From NCBI GenBank assembly GCA_900541395.1, contig UQJT01000004.1:42645-106644 (forward strand): a stretch of DNA of 64,000 nt. Direction: 5' to 3'. This document shows, in pieces, positions 10,148 through 19,403 of this stretch. The notes beneath the pieces are model-generated. The model was not told where the DNA came from. It was given only the letters and a program-made list of their open reading frames with translations, and did no database searches. The position numbers and the translations under genes are program-made. The DNA comes from an uncultured Desulfovibrio sp. GTDB lineage: Bacteria; Desulfobacterota; Desulfovibrionia; Desulfovibrionales; Desulfovibrionaceae. Every line of letters begins with the position of its first letter. Within the stretch, counting starts at the first letter, position 1.

Positions 10148-11827
10148 TCACGAAGAAAAATTTTTTCTCTGCGCCTCACGCGGCAGAGGTAGCCCCATAT
10201 TCTGCATTTTTGCGCGAAGGGTGCTGTAATGAATGCCTAAAAGCGTGGAGGCGCCGTCAACCCCAAGCATTTTGCCCTTAGTCTTTTTCAACGTTTCTCT
10301 GATATGCCTTTCTTCCACTTCTTTCAGTGTGGGCCAATGCCCGCCCTCTGACGGATTCAAGACAAATTCGTTTGTTTTGTCGTTGCGTTCCGCGGCGGAC
10401 GACAAAGGGAAAGAAATCATTTCCCCCATCGACTCGCCGGGCAGCACAAAATGGAGAATTCCCTTGTCGTTGTCGTGGATGATGAGGGAGCGCTCCACCA
10501 CATGTTCCAGTTCTCGGACGTTGCCCGGCCAGTCATAATCGTAGAGACGACGGATTTCCTTTTCCGAAACGCTTCCTCGAAAATTCAATTTCAGGCTCTG
10601 AGCTTTTGAGAGCAAAAATTCTTTGACCAGATGGGGAATATCGTCCCGGCGTTCCCGCAAAGGAGGAATGCTCATAGGAAATACCGCCAGACGGTACCAT
10701 AAATCCCGTCGAAAAAGCCCTTTTCGCATTTTTGCGTCGAGATCGACATTAGTGGCGGCGATGATGCGGACATCAAGGCTCATGGCTCTGTCGCCGCCTA
10801 CCCGTACGAAATGACCTTTTTCCAGCACACGCAAAAGCTTGACTTGAGCAGAAAGCGGAAGATCCCCAATTTCATCAAGAAAAATGGTGCCTCCCTGCGC
10901 CTGCTCAAAATAGCCTTTATGGGTGCTTACGGCCCCTGTGAAGGCTCCTCTTTCATGGCCGAAAAGTTCGCTCTCTATAAGCGTGGAAGGAATAGCGCCA
11001 CAGTTGACGACGACAAACGGCTTCTCTCGGCGGGGCGACTGTTCATGAACGGCGCAGGCGACAAATTCCTTGCCTGTGCCCGTTTCTCCCTGAATGATGA
11101 CGGTGGCGTCGGTCCGGGCCACCTTTCGTATCAGCCCGCATACATCCCGCAGCCCCGGGCAGTGTTCAAGCTGTCTTACGTAAAAGTCGAGAAAAGGCTC
11201 CGACTTTTCTGAAAGCTCCATTTCCTCCTGTTCCCGATACTGCTCCGGGTCGGACAAAGCAAAATTTGCCTCCAGTTCTTTTCCCAGCGGACCGATCAAC
11301 TCCTGCATAAGGGGCATATGTTCCGGCGTGAACGCGCCAACCATGTCCGACCAGAAATTAAAGACAAATACAAACGGCTCCATTGTAAAAACGGGCAGGC
11401 GCAGCAGTGCATTATGCCTCAGAAAAGGAATGCCGTTGTACAGAGAATTATTGAGAAGCGCATGTTCTTTATAGCTGGATAAGTCATTAATAAGGGTAGG
11501 TTTATTGATGTCTTCCAGTCTGACGGCGATCTTTTTTTTCCATAGAGTCTGTTTCGCGGCTATGGACGCTGTCTGCTCGGGCGACAGATAATAGGACACC
11601 ATGCGATCATTGGGCTGTGTGTCGAAAATATTGAGGATAGAATTTCCGTCCCTGGAAATGAATACGCCGTTGATACGACTGACAGGGCTGAACTGACGCG
11701 TGATTTCAAGCAACACCTTCAAAGCGCGGCCCATGCCCTGCCTGCGCAATTCGGCAAGACACAACTGAGCCAAGGGCTGAATATGTTCTTTTGTGATGTG
11801 CGTGAAAGCGAATCCGGGGTCAGTCAT
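10148..11827 (-). CDS. Sigma-54-dependent activator of the flavoprotein/SLC13 cluster
   Basis: 559 aa from the ATG at 11827, which has GGAGG 5 nt upstream. The sensor region covers residues 1 to about 200. AAA+ motifs follow: GETGTGKE (247-254), GAFTGA (294-299), GGTIFLDE (312-319). A C-terminal Fis-type HTH ends the protein ([17 protein letters not shown]). It is a paralog of the activator at 51-1547. The gene is divergent from the ferredoxin/flavoprotein genes, which have a good sigma-54 promoter at about 11956, so direct control of that cluster is the simplest reading. The inducer is probably the substrate imported by the SLC13 carrier (inference). Confidence 0.92.
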   Translation of the reverse strand: MTDPGFAFTHITKEHIQPLAQLCLAELRRQGMGRALKVLLEITRQFSPVSRINGVFISRDGNSILNIFDTQPNDRMVSYYLSPEQTASIAAKQTLWKKKIAVRLEDINKPTLINDLSSYKEHALLNNSLYNGIPFLRHNALLRLPVFTMEPFVFVFNFWSDMVGAFTPEHMPLMQELIGPLGKELEANFALSDPEQYREQEEMELSEKSEPFLDFYVRQLEHCPGLRDVCGLIRKVARTDATVIIQGETGTGKEFVACAVHEQSPRREKPFVVVNCGAIPSTLIESELFGHERGAFTGAVSTHKGYFEQAQGGTIFLDEIGDLPLSAQVKLLRVLEKGHFVRVGGDRAMSLDVRIIAATNVDLDAKMRKGLFRRDLWYRLAVFPMSIPPLRERRDDIPHLVKEFLLSKAQSLKLNFRGSVSEKEIRRLYDYDWPGNVRELEHVVERSLIIHDNDKGILHFVLPGESMGEMISFPLSSAAERNDKTNEFVLNPSEGGHWPTLKEVEERHIRETLKKTKGKMLGVDGASTLLGIHYSTLRAKMQNMGLPLPREAQRKNFSS

Positions 11828-11955
11828 GGCGCCTCCGCGGATATGAGCAATATCAACATACATTTGCATAATACAAATTGAGAAAATAGTCACATCCCCA
11901 TGTCCGAGACTGCTTATTTTTAAATAACATATTAAATTAATTAATAATAATTAAA

Positions 11956-11972
11956 AGGCATAAGGCTTGCAT
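11956..11972 (+). promoter_or_regulatory. Sigma-54 promoter upstream of the first ferredoxin gene
   Basis: AGGCATAAGGCTTGCAT places GG at 11957-11958 and GC at 11969-11970 with exactly 10 nt between, matching the -24/-12 rule; the -12 element TTGCA is consensus-like. It lies 75 bp upstream of the ferredoxin ATG, with AT-rich DNA suitable for bending upstream and a divergent sigma-54 activator gene. Confidence 0.7.
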
Positions 11973-12046
11973 ACTCAGAGCATTCCAAGGGCTGAACAGC
12001 AATACATGAGAAGCCCAAAGGCTTTCGCAAGCAAAGGAGCAAACTT

Positions 12047-12289
12047 ATGCCGCCTCTGATTGATCAGACAAAGTGTATAGGATGTGGCGTTTGCATGGAA
12101 ATTTGTCCCATGCAAGTATTTCGTCCTCATAAGGAAACCCATAAACCTCAGGTCGTTTATGGCGATGAATGCTGGCATTGCAATTCATGCGTTCTGGATT
12201 GCCGTCAAAATGCAATTTCTCTTCGTATTCCTGCTCCGTTTATGATGCTCCATATTGATGCATCCGAGCTTAATCCTAACGGGAGATAA
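12047..12289 (+). CDS. Two-cluster [4Fe-4S] ferredoxin, AprB-like
   Basis: 80 aa. Two cysteine sets: C10, C13, C16, C20 and C42, C45, C48, C52, giving two [4Fe-4S] clusters. The ECWHCNSCVLDC segment closely resembles the beta subunit of adenylylsulfate reductase. The C-terminal tail of AprB is shortened. It precedes the flavoprotein gene by 2 nt, so the pair is translationally coupled and probably forms an electron-transfer complex. A GGAG lies upstream of the start. Confidence 0.9.
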   Translation: MPPLIDQTKCIGCGVCMEICPMQVFRPHKETHKPQVVYGDECWHCNSCVLDCRQNAISLRIPAPFMMLHIDASELNPNGR

Positions 12290-12291
12290 TT

Positions 12292-13974
12292 ATGCTGAAT
12301 ATACATAAGACGGTGGATACCGATATTCTTATTGTGGGCGGAGGCATCGGCGGTCTGATGGCGTCGATATGCGCCGGAGAACAGGGGCTTTCAACAATTG
12401 TGGCGGAAAAGGCCCATGTGCGTCGCAGCGGTTCCGGGGCGACGGGAAACGATCATTTTTTGTGTTTTATGCCGGAGATTCAAAACATAACGCTCAAGGA
12501 AATGATCAACGAGATGCTGGCGGGGCAGGTTGGCCCGTGGCATGACACTCAGCTTACCAAAGTTTTTTTGGAGCGGACCGCGGAAATGGTTCACCGCTGG
12601 CACTCGTGGGGCATCGACATGAAGCCCTTCGGGCCGGACTATGTATATATGGGGCATGCTTTTCCGGATCGTCCGCGTATGTACATCAAATACGACGGAC
12701 ATAATCAAAAGGAAATTCTGGTAAAAAAGGCCAAAGAAGTCGGCGTCGCCTTTCTCAACCATCACCCCGCAACGGATCTTTTGGCCGAAAACGGGCGTGT
12801 AAGCGGCGCCGTGCTCATGAATGTAAAAGAAGACGAGCCCTCCTTTGTTCTGGTGCGGGCGAAGGCCGTCATCATGGCCACGGGCTGTTCCACCCGGCTG
12901 TATCCCAGCTCCATGACTCCGGCAATGCTGTTTAACAGCGGTTTTTGCCCGAGTTGCGCGGGGGGCATGGCTTCCGCATATCGCATCGGCGCAAAGCTGG
13001 TAAATATGGAATATCCTTATACTCATGCGGGCACCAAATATTTCGCGCGCTGCGGCAAAGCCACATGGATAGGCGTATACAAGTACCCCGACGGGCGTCC
13101 CATAGGGCCTTTTGTTCGCAAACCTACCCGTGAACTCGGCGATAATACTTCCGACGTGTGGAAATCCGTTTTTCTTGACGTCATGAACAACGGCACAGGA
13201 CCGGCTTATCTGGACTGCTCCGAGGCCTCTCCGGAAGATTTGCAGTTCATGCGCCAGGGCATGGTGAGCGAAGGGCTGACCTCTCAGTTGGACTATATGG
13301 ACAAGGAAGGCATAGACCCCGCGCATCATGCCGTTGAGTTCGGGCGCTACGAACCCCTGCTTTTCGGGCGAGGCCTGGAAATCGACGAAACCGGCTCCAC
13401 AAATATCAGGGGCCTTTATGTCGCGGGCGATCCCATAGGCAACTTCCGGTCCGGCATTGCCGGGGCGGTGACGTGGGGGTGGATAAGCGCGGAGCACGCC
13501 TCGGCGTATGCCCGCGATGTTCAACTTTCCGACAAAACGCTTTCGGACGCTTCGATTGAGCAGCGCCTGGCCTTGTATGACAAGCTGCTGCGTCGCGAAA
13601 ACGGCGCGCCCTGGCAGGAGTTCAACATCGCTCTGCAGCAGCTCATGAACGATTACTGCCCCGCGGCTCCGCGTGCGCGCTCCGAAACCCTGCTCCGGGC
13701 CGGTCTGAAGTATATGGCGGATCTGCGCGCCCATGCCCTGCGCGACATGGCTGTTCCCAACTCGCACATGCTGATGCGTGGACTGGAAGTGCTCGATCTC
13801 ATCGATCTTGGCGAGGCGGTCATGACGGCGGCCCGTGAAAGACGGGAAACCAGGGTGCAGCATATCCGCTCCGACTGTCCCTTTACCAATATTTCCGACG
13901 GCGAGAAGTTCATCACTGTAGAACTGAAGGAGGGAAAGCCTGTTACGGCATGGCGCAAGCGCCGGATGCTATAG
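12292..13974 (+). CDS. AprA/fumarate-reductase-type FAD flavoprotein, copy 1
   Basis: 560 aa. The FAD-binding GGGIGG is at residues 16-21, with the ribose-binding Glu at about 39 (VAEKA). RRSGSGATGNDHF covers the isoalloxazine loop. A second FAD segment (GLYVAGDPIGNFRSGIAGA) follows, and a C-terminal helical domain ends with ETRVQHIRSDCPFTN, which resembles the HxREDYP region of succinate dehydrogenase and AprA. Family members move two electrons to or from a small anionic substrate and pass them to the ferredoxin. Residues that would define APS reductase were not verified, and the protein is about 100 aa shorter than AprA, so the substrate is open. Confidence 0.85.
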   Translation: MLNIHKTVDTDILIVGGGIGGLMASICAGEQGLSTIVAEKAHVRRSGSGATGNDHFLCFMPEIQNITLKEMINEMLAGQVGPWHDTQLTKVFLERTAEMVHRWHSWGIDMKPFGPDYVYMGHAFPDRPRMYIKYDGHNQKEILVKKAKEVGVAFLNHHPATDLLAENGRVSGAVLMNVKEDEPSFVLVRAKAVIMATGCSTRLYPSSMTPAMLFNSGFCPSCAGGMASAYRIGAKLVNMEYPYTHAGTKYFARCGKATWIGVYKYPDGRPIGPFVRKPTRELGDNTSDVWKSVFLDVMNNGTGPAYLDCSEASPEDLQFMRQGMVSEGLTSQLDYMDKEGIDPAHHAVEFGRYEPLLFGRGLEIDETGSTNIRGLYVAGDPIGNFRSGIAGAVTWGWISAEHASAYARDVQLSDKTLSDASIEQRLALYDKLLRRENGAPWQEFNIALQQLMNDYCPAAPRARSETLLRAGLKYMADLRAHALRDMAVPNSHMLMRGLEVLDLIDLGEAVMTAARERRETRVQHIRSDCPFTNISDGEKFITVELKEGKPVTAWRKRRML

Positions 13975-13983
13975 ACGTTCCGC

Positions 13984-14013
13984 CCGGGCCCTTCCGCTTT
14001 GGGAAGGGCCCGG
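13984..14013 (+). terminator. Strong hairpin between flavoprotein 1 and the transporter
   Basis: Perfect 12-bp stem CCGGGCCCTTCC / GGAAGGGCCCGG with a 6-nt loop, 10 bp past the flavoprotein stop. Without a strong T-run it may act as a partial terminator or an mRNA-stabilising structure rather than a full stop. Confidence 0.5.
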
Positions 14014-14128
14014 CCAGACGACTGCTTCTTTGAGAAAATGGAGACTCAAATTCTGCTGAAGACGGAATGTTTCATTTTCGCGCTGATACAGCGTTGTCAC
14101 ATGAGGGGAAACCTCATAAGGAGCACTG

Positions 14129-15622
14129 ATGAAAGACATCCTCTATCGCAACAGGCAGATCATATTTTTTCTGCTCGGTCCGATACTTTGCTTGCTTATC
14201 CTGCAATGCCCGGCCCCGGAAGGGCTCGGCCATAAGGGCATGAAGCATCTTGCCGCGGCGGCATGGATTCTCGTGTGGTGGATCACGGAACTTTTTCCGC
14301 TTGGCGCGGTCTCCCTCCTCAGCATTCTTATTTACGGCATCGTGGATGTCATGCCTCCGGTCAAGGCCTACGCCATTTTCGCCAATTCCAATCTCATGCT
14401 GATGGTCGGCGCCATGATGATTCTCGGGGCCTGGAAGGACAGCGGACTCATCACCAGATATGCTTACTGGGTGTTGAGTCTGCCGTGGATCAAGGGACGA
14501 CCCAGACGTCTTATGTTGGTGTTCGCCTTTGCTACCGGGCTTGTTTCCACCATTGTTCCCAATATCCCGGTCGCCATTCTGTTTGTGTCGTTGGCTGTGG
14601 CTATGGGTAAAGGCATTAACGCCGAACCGGGCAAAAGCAATACCATTCGCGGTTTATGCGTCATGTCCGGCGTCGGTTCCGCCCTTGGAGGGGCCGGAAC
14701 GCCCATAGGCGGAGCCCCCAATCTGGTGGTGATAGGCGTCATAGCTTCTTCGCTGAACTACAACGTTACGTTTGCGGAGTGGACCGCTCTCGGGATGCCC
14801 GTATGTCTGCTTATGTTGCTTGCGATGGTGCTTCTGGCCTATGTGTTCTTTCCCTCCCGCAAAGACGGCCTGATAAGCAACTCCAGCGAATATATTCAAA
14901 AAAAGCGGGAAGAACTCGGATCGGTCACGGCGTTTGAGCATGCTTCCATGTTTGTCATGGGGCTGGCGATGCTGCTTTGGGTGTTTGGTCAACCCATATC
15001 CAAAATGCTGAACTGGGAAATGGGGACCGCGCTTTTCGCACCGGCGTCCACAGCTCTGCTTATGGGATGCAGTCTGCTCTTTCTGCCGATCAAAAGGGAC
15101 AAATACAGCGGCACATTCCAATTCGCCATGTCTTGGAAGTCTTGTGTAAATTCTGTGGACTGGGGCATCATCATTTTTATGGCAGGCGCCATTTTGTTCG
15201 GCGAAAACCTGGTCGCCGGCGGAGTGGACAAGTGGCTGGGCAATATTCTTATCCATGCCATCGGCGATATGCCGCCGCTGCTGGTATGGTTCGTCATCAT
15301 GCTCATCGGCGCCATGCTCTCTCAGGTCATCGTGAATCTTGCCGTCGTGGGACTGTTCATTCCCGTAACGGCTACCCTGGCCGCGCACTACGGGCTGAAC
15401 CCGGTGGTTGTTTGTCTTACTGTCGGCATGCTGTGCAATGTGGGCATTATGTTTTCCGTGTCGTCCGTTCCCATTGCCGCCGCCATGCTTGGCTCGGAAG
15501 GATATTCTTCGCCGCGTGACTATATCGTCTACGGGTTCTCCGTGCTGATAGTCTGTTCCATGATAGCTTTGTTCTGCGGGATACTGCTCGGCAACACCAT
15601 TTTCCCCATGCCTTCAGTATAA
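14129..15622 (+). CDS. SLC13/DASS-family sodium:anion symporter
   Basis: 497 aa, about 12 membrane segments. GGAGTPIGGAPNLVVIG matches the first substrate/sodium motif of divalent-anion sodium symporters; the second region reads SQVIVNLAVVGLFIPV. The family carries dicarboxylates, citrate, tartrate, sulfate and sulfonates into the cell with sodium. AAGGAG lies upstream of the ATG. It sits between two ferredoxin-flavoprotein pairs, so it probably imports their substrate; specificity cannot be read from sequence. Confidence 0.9.
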   Translation: MKDILYRNRQIIFFLLGPILCLLILQCPAPEGLGHKGMKHLAAAAWILVWWITELFPLGAVSLLSILIYGIVDVMPPVKAYAIFANSNLMLMVGAMMILGAWKDSGLITRYAYWVLSLPWIKGRPRRLMLVFAFATGLVSTIVPNIPVAILFVSLAVAMGKGINAEPGKSNTIRGLCVMSGVGSALGGAGTPIGGAPNLVVIGVIASSLNYNVTFAEWTALGMPVCLLMLLAMVLLAYVFFPSRKDGLISNSSEYIQKKREELGSVTAFEHASMFVMGLAMLLWVFGQPISKMLNWEMGTALFAPASTALLMGCSLLFLPIKRDKYSGTFQFAMSWKSCVNSVDWGIIIFMAGAILFGENLVAGGVDKWLGNILIHAIGDMPPLLVWFVIMLIGAMLSQVIVNLAVVGLFIPVTATLAAHYGLNPVVVCLTVGMLCNVGIMFSVSSVPIAAAMLGSEGYSSPRDYIVYGFSVLIVCSMIALFCGILLGNTIFPMPSV

Positions 15623-15711
15623 ATAATACACGATGTCCATTCACAAAGTCATGCCGGTCATTTTTCCATTCATAACTTTATACGGGGTATACCCTTATTC
15701 AGGAGATTGTC

Positions 15712-15942
15712 ATGCCTCCCATCATTCATACCGAACAGTGCACCCACTGCGGCATGTGCGCAACCATTTGTCCCATGAACATATTTAAACATAAAAAAGG
15801 AGAGATTCCCCAGGTAGCCTACCCTGAAGAATGTTGGCACTGCAACGCCTGCGTTCTCGACTGCCCGGCCGAAGCCGTGGAACTTCGCCTTCCCCTCAAC
15901 TATATGGTGCTGCATGTCGATGCGAACACCCTTCACGCATAG
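15712..15942 (+). CDS. Two-cluster [4Fe-4S] ferredoxin, AprB-like, copy 2
   Basis: 76 aa. Cysteines C10, C13, C16, C20 and C41, C44, C47, C51 ligate two [4Fe-4S] clusters. ECWHCNACVLDCP again matches the AprB core. It is a clear paralog of the ferredoxin at 12047. GGAG precedes the start, and the following flavoprotein gene begins 9 nt after the stop. Its basic stretch KHKKG between the cluster motifs differs from copy 1. Confidence 0.9.
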   Translation: MPPIIHTEQCTHCGMCATICPMNIFKHKKGEIPQVAYPEECWHCNACVLDCPAEAVELRLPLNYMVLHVDANTLHA

Positions 15943-15951
15943 GAGATAGAC

Positions 15952-17634
15952 ATGCTTGAATTCAACGCTCCCATTTCCACCGATGTTCTGGTCGTCGGCG
16001 GCGGCATAGGCGGTCTCTGCGCGGCTATAGCTTCAGCCCGTGCAGGCGCCAAAACACTGGTGGCCGAAAAAGCCGATACCCGGCGTTCCGGCTCCGGCGC
16101 CACGGGAAACGACCATTTCGCTTGTTATTATCCTAAAGCCCACGGCAATGATATCCGTGTTATTCTCAAAGAACTCCGTCAGAGCATGGTCGGAGCTTAT
16201 CATGATGAAACGCTTTCTCTGCGCTTTCTTGAAGAAAGCCTGCATGTAGCGAATCTCTGGCACGAATGGGGCATCAATATGAAGCCCTTCGGCAATGACT
16301 ACGAATTCATGGGGCACGCGTATCCTGAGCGTCCGCGTATATGGCTCAAGTACGACGGCCACAATCAAAAGCAGGTTCTCACTCGTCAAGCCAAACAGGA
16401 AGGCGTTGCGCTCATCAACCATACGCCCATTGTGGACCTTATAGAAGTAGGCGGCGAAATCGCCGGAGCGCTGGCTCTTGACGTCTCTAAAGACACCCCC
16501 GCTTTCACCGTCATCAAAGCTAAAAAGGTGGTTCTTTCCACAGGCACGGCAAATCGCCTGTATCCTGCCGCCGGAAGCCCCGGCTGGCCTTTCAATACGG
16601 CTTTCTGCCCCGCCTGCACGGGCGCTGCGCAAGCGCAGGCATGGCGTATCGGCGCGAAGACGGTCAATATGGAAATGCCCAACCGTCACGCGGGGCCCAA
16701 GTTCTTTGCCCGTGCCGGAAAGTCCACATGGATCGGCGTGTATAAATATCCCGACGGCAAACTGCTCGGCCCCTTTGTGGACAGGGCGACCCGTTATGTG
16801 GGCGATATCACCTGTGATGTGTGGAATTCAGCCTATACCGACGTCCTCATGAACGGCACCGGTCCTGCCTATATCGACTGCACTCAAAGCACGCCTGAAG
16901 ATCTCGCCTTCATGCGCGAAGGCATGATCAGTGAGGGGCTGACGACTCTTGTCGACTACATGGATCGTACTGGTCTTGACGTTTCCAAGCACGCGGTGGA
17001 ATTCATGCAGTATGAACCGCATGTCATCGGACGAGGCCTTGAAATAGATATCGACGGCCAGACTTCCATTCCCGGCCTCTATGCCGCCGGCGATATGGTG
17101 GGAAACTTCCGCGCCGATATTGCCGGAGCGGCCGTTTACGGCTGGATTGCCGGCGGTCATGCCGGAGCGGCTGCATCCGCCGCGAAAATCAAGGAAGCAG
17201 AAAAGTCTCCCTGGGTTATGGAGCGAGCTTCGTTGTACAGCAGCTTCATTGAACGGAAAAAGGGCGCGGCATGGAAGGAAGCCAATCTGGCTGTACAGCA
17301 GATTATGGATTCCTACGCCGCCGCAGGCCCGCACCGTCTTCGCTCGGCCACGTTGCTCACCGCCGGATTGAAGTATATGGCCGACCTGCGGAAAAACGCC
17401 GTCAGCGAGATCGCCGTGCCCGACGCCCACAGTCTTATGAGGGCAATTGAAACCCTGGACCTCATGGACAACGGCGAAATCATCATGCACGCGGCCCTGG
17501 AACGCAAGGAAACCAGAGGGATGCATCTGCGCTCCGACTACACTTTTACCAATCCTCTGCTCTCCGACAAGTTCCTGAATGTGTGGCAGGAAAACGGCAC
17601 GGTTCGCAAAAAATGGCGTCAGTGCCGGAACTGA
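15952..17634 (+). CDS. AprA/fumarate-reductase-type FAD flavoprotein, copy 2
   Basis: 560 aa, the same length as copy 1 and alignable throughout: GGGIGG at 16-21, RRSGSGATGNDHF, KYDGHNQK, RAGKSTWIGVYKYPDG, and the C-terminal ETRGMHLRSDYTFTN, which is closer to the classical H-R-x-D-Y form than copy 1. The pair with its ferredoxin probably makes a second, related oxidoreductase. Differences in the central region (PNRHAGPKFF here, PYTHAGTKYF in copy 1) suggest different substrates or directions of catalysis. It is downstream of the SLC13 gene in the same sigma-54-controlled series. Confidence 0.85.
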   Translation: MLEFNAPISTDVLVVGGGIGGLCAAIASARAGAKTLVAEKADTRRSGSGATGNDHFACYYPKAHGNDIRVILKELRQSMVGAYHDETLSLRFLEESLHVANLWHEWGINMKPFGNDYEFMGHAYPERPRIWLKYDGHNQKQVLTRQAKQEGVALINHTPIVDLIEVGGEIAGALALDVSKDTPAFTVIKAKKVVLSTGTANRLYPAAGSPGWPFNTAFCPACTGAAQAQAWRIGAKTVNMEMPNRHAGPKFFARAGKSTWIGVYKYPDGKLLGPFVDRATRYVGDITCDVWNSAYTDVLMNGTGPAYIDCTQSTPEDLAFMREGMISEGLTTLVDYMDRTGLDVSKHAVEFMQYEPHVIGRGLEIDIDGQTSIPGLYAAGDMVGNFRADIAGAAVYGWIAGGHAGAAASAAKIKEAEKSPWVMERASLYSSFIERKKGAAWKEANLAVQQIMDSYAAAGPHRLRSATLLTAGLKYMADLRKNAVSEIAVPDAHSLMRAIETLDLMDNGEIIMHAALERKETRGMHLRSDYTFTNPLLSDKFLNVWQENGTVRKKWRQCRN

Positions 17635-17655
17635 CGCATACAGAGCCATTAATAA

Positions 17656-17709
17656 GGTCATGCCTGGCCAGCATAGTCTGAAATGACTATATACCAACCA
17701 GGCATGACC
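17656..17709 (+). terminator. Two-tier inverted repeat at the end of the flavoprotein cluster
   Basis: GGTCATGCCTGG (17656-17667) pairs perfectly with CCAGGCATGACC (17698-17709). Inside, TAGTC and GACTA can form a second short stem. It starts 21 bp after the flavoprotein stop. It may be a terminator or 3' stabiliser; the exact palindromy also fits a protein-binding site. Confidence 0.5.
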
Positions 17710-18173
17710 GTTAATACAAACGTAATACGGTTAAAGCATTTTCAGCTTGAAAATACTCCAGGAGTCGAGCGAAGCGGGGCTCGTCTCTGCTCTCCTTATC
17801 CGTAACGCGCTTCGCGCGGACGGCTAAGGGCGCCGCGACATCGGAGCCGCCGCAATTCATGGGCGGCCGATAGCTCCGATGGAGGCGTGAAATCTGCGGG
17901 CCGGAACACAGGGCCCTGGCCGACAGGTATTTTCAAGGGCAAAACGCTCTTGGGAACCGATCTGAAAACCTTGTGTTCCACCCGGCAGATAACGACCTTG
18001 ACCCGCTTCCGCTCCATTTGGCCTTTTCCCGTACCTCTCCGGCCGTTGCGACACGCTTCCCGCACGTCTTGTCGCGTTGTCTTTCCCAAGGCGTCGTCAG
18101 TCAACGGCACCCGGCCGCTTCCTCAAAAACGCCGGGAGCCGAAATCGGCGCCAAGGGTCCTGATTGCGGTCAT
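17710..18173. other. Intergenic region between convergent clusters
   Basis: 464 bp without a convincing gene. A small perfect hairpin ATTTTCA / TGAAAAT lies at 17738-17754. Open frames here run through arginine/serine-rich shadow sequence. Confidence 0.5.
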
Positions 18174-19286
18174 TCATACGCGGGCGTCGATATCCGCGAT
18201 GACGTCCAGCACACCGGCCATATCCCCGGCGGCGGGCACGCGAAAGCGTACCGAGTTTTTGCCGATGCCGGAAAAATCCGAGCCCGATATGACCAGCACC
18301 CGCCGTTTGGCGAACTCGCGGGCCAGGTCCACGGCGGGGTCGGCGTGGGTCAGCAGAGAAATGGACACCGTGGGTTCGGTGCATGCCACGGCGATGCGCT
18401 TCCAGGGCCGCAGCAATTCCCGCTTGATGGCCGCCGTCCTGTCCCGCAACGCGGTCAGAAAGGCCGCGTCGGTCACGGCCCTGGCGGCCACATGCCGGGA
18501 CAGGGCGGACACGGTATAGGGGTTTGTGATGTTGCCCGCGGCGCGGGCCAGTTCATCCGGCAGCACCAGATAGCCCGCCCGAAGTCCGGCCAGCCCGAAG
18601 CCCTTGGAAAAAGTCTTGGCCACCAGCAGGTTTTCGTGCCCGCCCCACAGGGTCAGGGCCGAGCATTCCGGAGCCATATAGTCGCCGTAAGCCTCGTCCA
18701 CCAGCACGGCCACATTCAGGGCGGCCGCCGCCCGCAGAATTTTCTCGATGGCCGCCAGAGGGATGACCTGTCCGGTGGGATTGTTGGGATTGTCCAGGTA
18801 GGCCAGCTTGTGTTCCGGCCGCAGGGCGGCGATAAAGGCGTCGGGATCGAAGCGGTACCCGTCTTCCGCCCGCAAAGGCACGGCGTCGAACAGGCAGCCG
18901 CGCATCTTCACGTCGGTTTCATATTCCGAAAACTGGGGCACATAGCCCAGCACCCGATCGCCGGGTTCCAGAAACAGACGGTTGACCAGATACAGCCCGG
19001 CCACGGAGCCGTCGCACAGAACGATGTTGTTCCGTTCCGGCCCCTTCTGCCCGGAGGACCTGGGCGCGTGGGCCACGACGGCGTCCTTGAGAGCGGGGGA
19101 ATGAGGGTACGGCCCGGCCATGGCGAAATTCAGCCCGGCGAACGCCTCTCGCGCCCGCTCCGAGGCCATGACCGTATTGATGCCTTCGCCGCAGTCCACG
19201 TCGAAGTCGGCGAAAAGGTCTTCGGATTCGATGGCGTAACTCTTTTTCAGATGACGGCGTATGCCGTCCGCGATGCGAAATTCCAT
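18174..19286 (-). CDS. Class I/II PLP aminotransferase (HisC/aromatic-type)
   Basis: 370 aa from the ATG at 19286, preceded by GAGGGGAG. PLP-fold landmarks: DNPNNPTGQ at about 165, VDEAYGDY at about 196, PLP lysine K228 in TFSKGFGLAG, and R236 for the phosphate. It resembles histidinol-phosphate and aromatic aminotransferases, cytosolic enzymes that swap amino and keto groups. It is the last gene of the minus-strand series that starts with the hpd genes. A tyrosine aminotransferase feeding 4-hydroxyphenylpyruvate to that pathway would fit, but HisC or alanine/aspartate specificity is equally possible from sequence. Confidence 0.85.
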   Translation of the reverse strand: MEFRIADGIRRHLKKSYAIESEDLFADFDVDCGEGINTVMASERAREAFAGLNFAMAGPYPHSPALKDAVVAHAPRSSGQKGPERNNIVLCDGSVAGLYLVNRLFLEPGDRVLGYVPQFSEYETDVKMRGCLFDAVPLRAEDGYRFDPDAFIAALRPEHKLAYLDNPNNPTGQVIPLAAIEKILRAAAALNVAVLVDEAYGDYMAPECSALTLWGGHENLLVAKTFSKGFGLAGLRAGYLVLPDELARAAGNITNPYTVSALSRHVAARAVTDAAFLTALRDRTAAIKRELLRPWKRIAVACTEPTVSISLLTHADPAVDLAREFAKRRVLVISGSDFSGIGKNSVRFRVPAAGDMAGVLDVIADIDARV

Positions 19287-19351
19287 ATTGCTGCTCCCCT
19301 CCGGACGCCGCGCGGCGATCCGGACCGATAACAAAGCGTCCGCAGTCTCAA

Positions 19352-19380
19352 GCGCCCCGCCGGTTTGTCCGGCGGGGCGC
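19352..19380 (-). terminator. GC-rich hairpin between ykvI-like and aminotransferase genes
   Basis: Perfect 12-bp stem GCGCCCCGCCGG / CCGGCGGGGCGC with a 5-nt loop, 23 bp past the stop of the transporter gene. The T-tract is weak on both strands. It suggests at least partial separation of the aminotransferase from the upstream genes. Confidence 0.55.
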
Positions 19381-19403
19381 TTGCATGTCGGGTTTACGAC
19401 CGT

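Noticed and set aside
12292..17634. True APS reductase (AprAB)
   Set aside because: The flavoproteins are about 100 aa shorter than AprA, the ferredoxins lack the long AprB tail, and no sulfate adenylyltransferase or QmoABC genes are adjacent.
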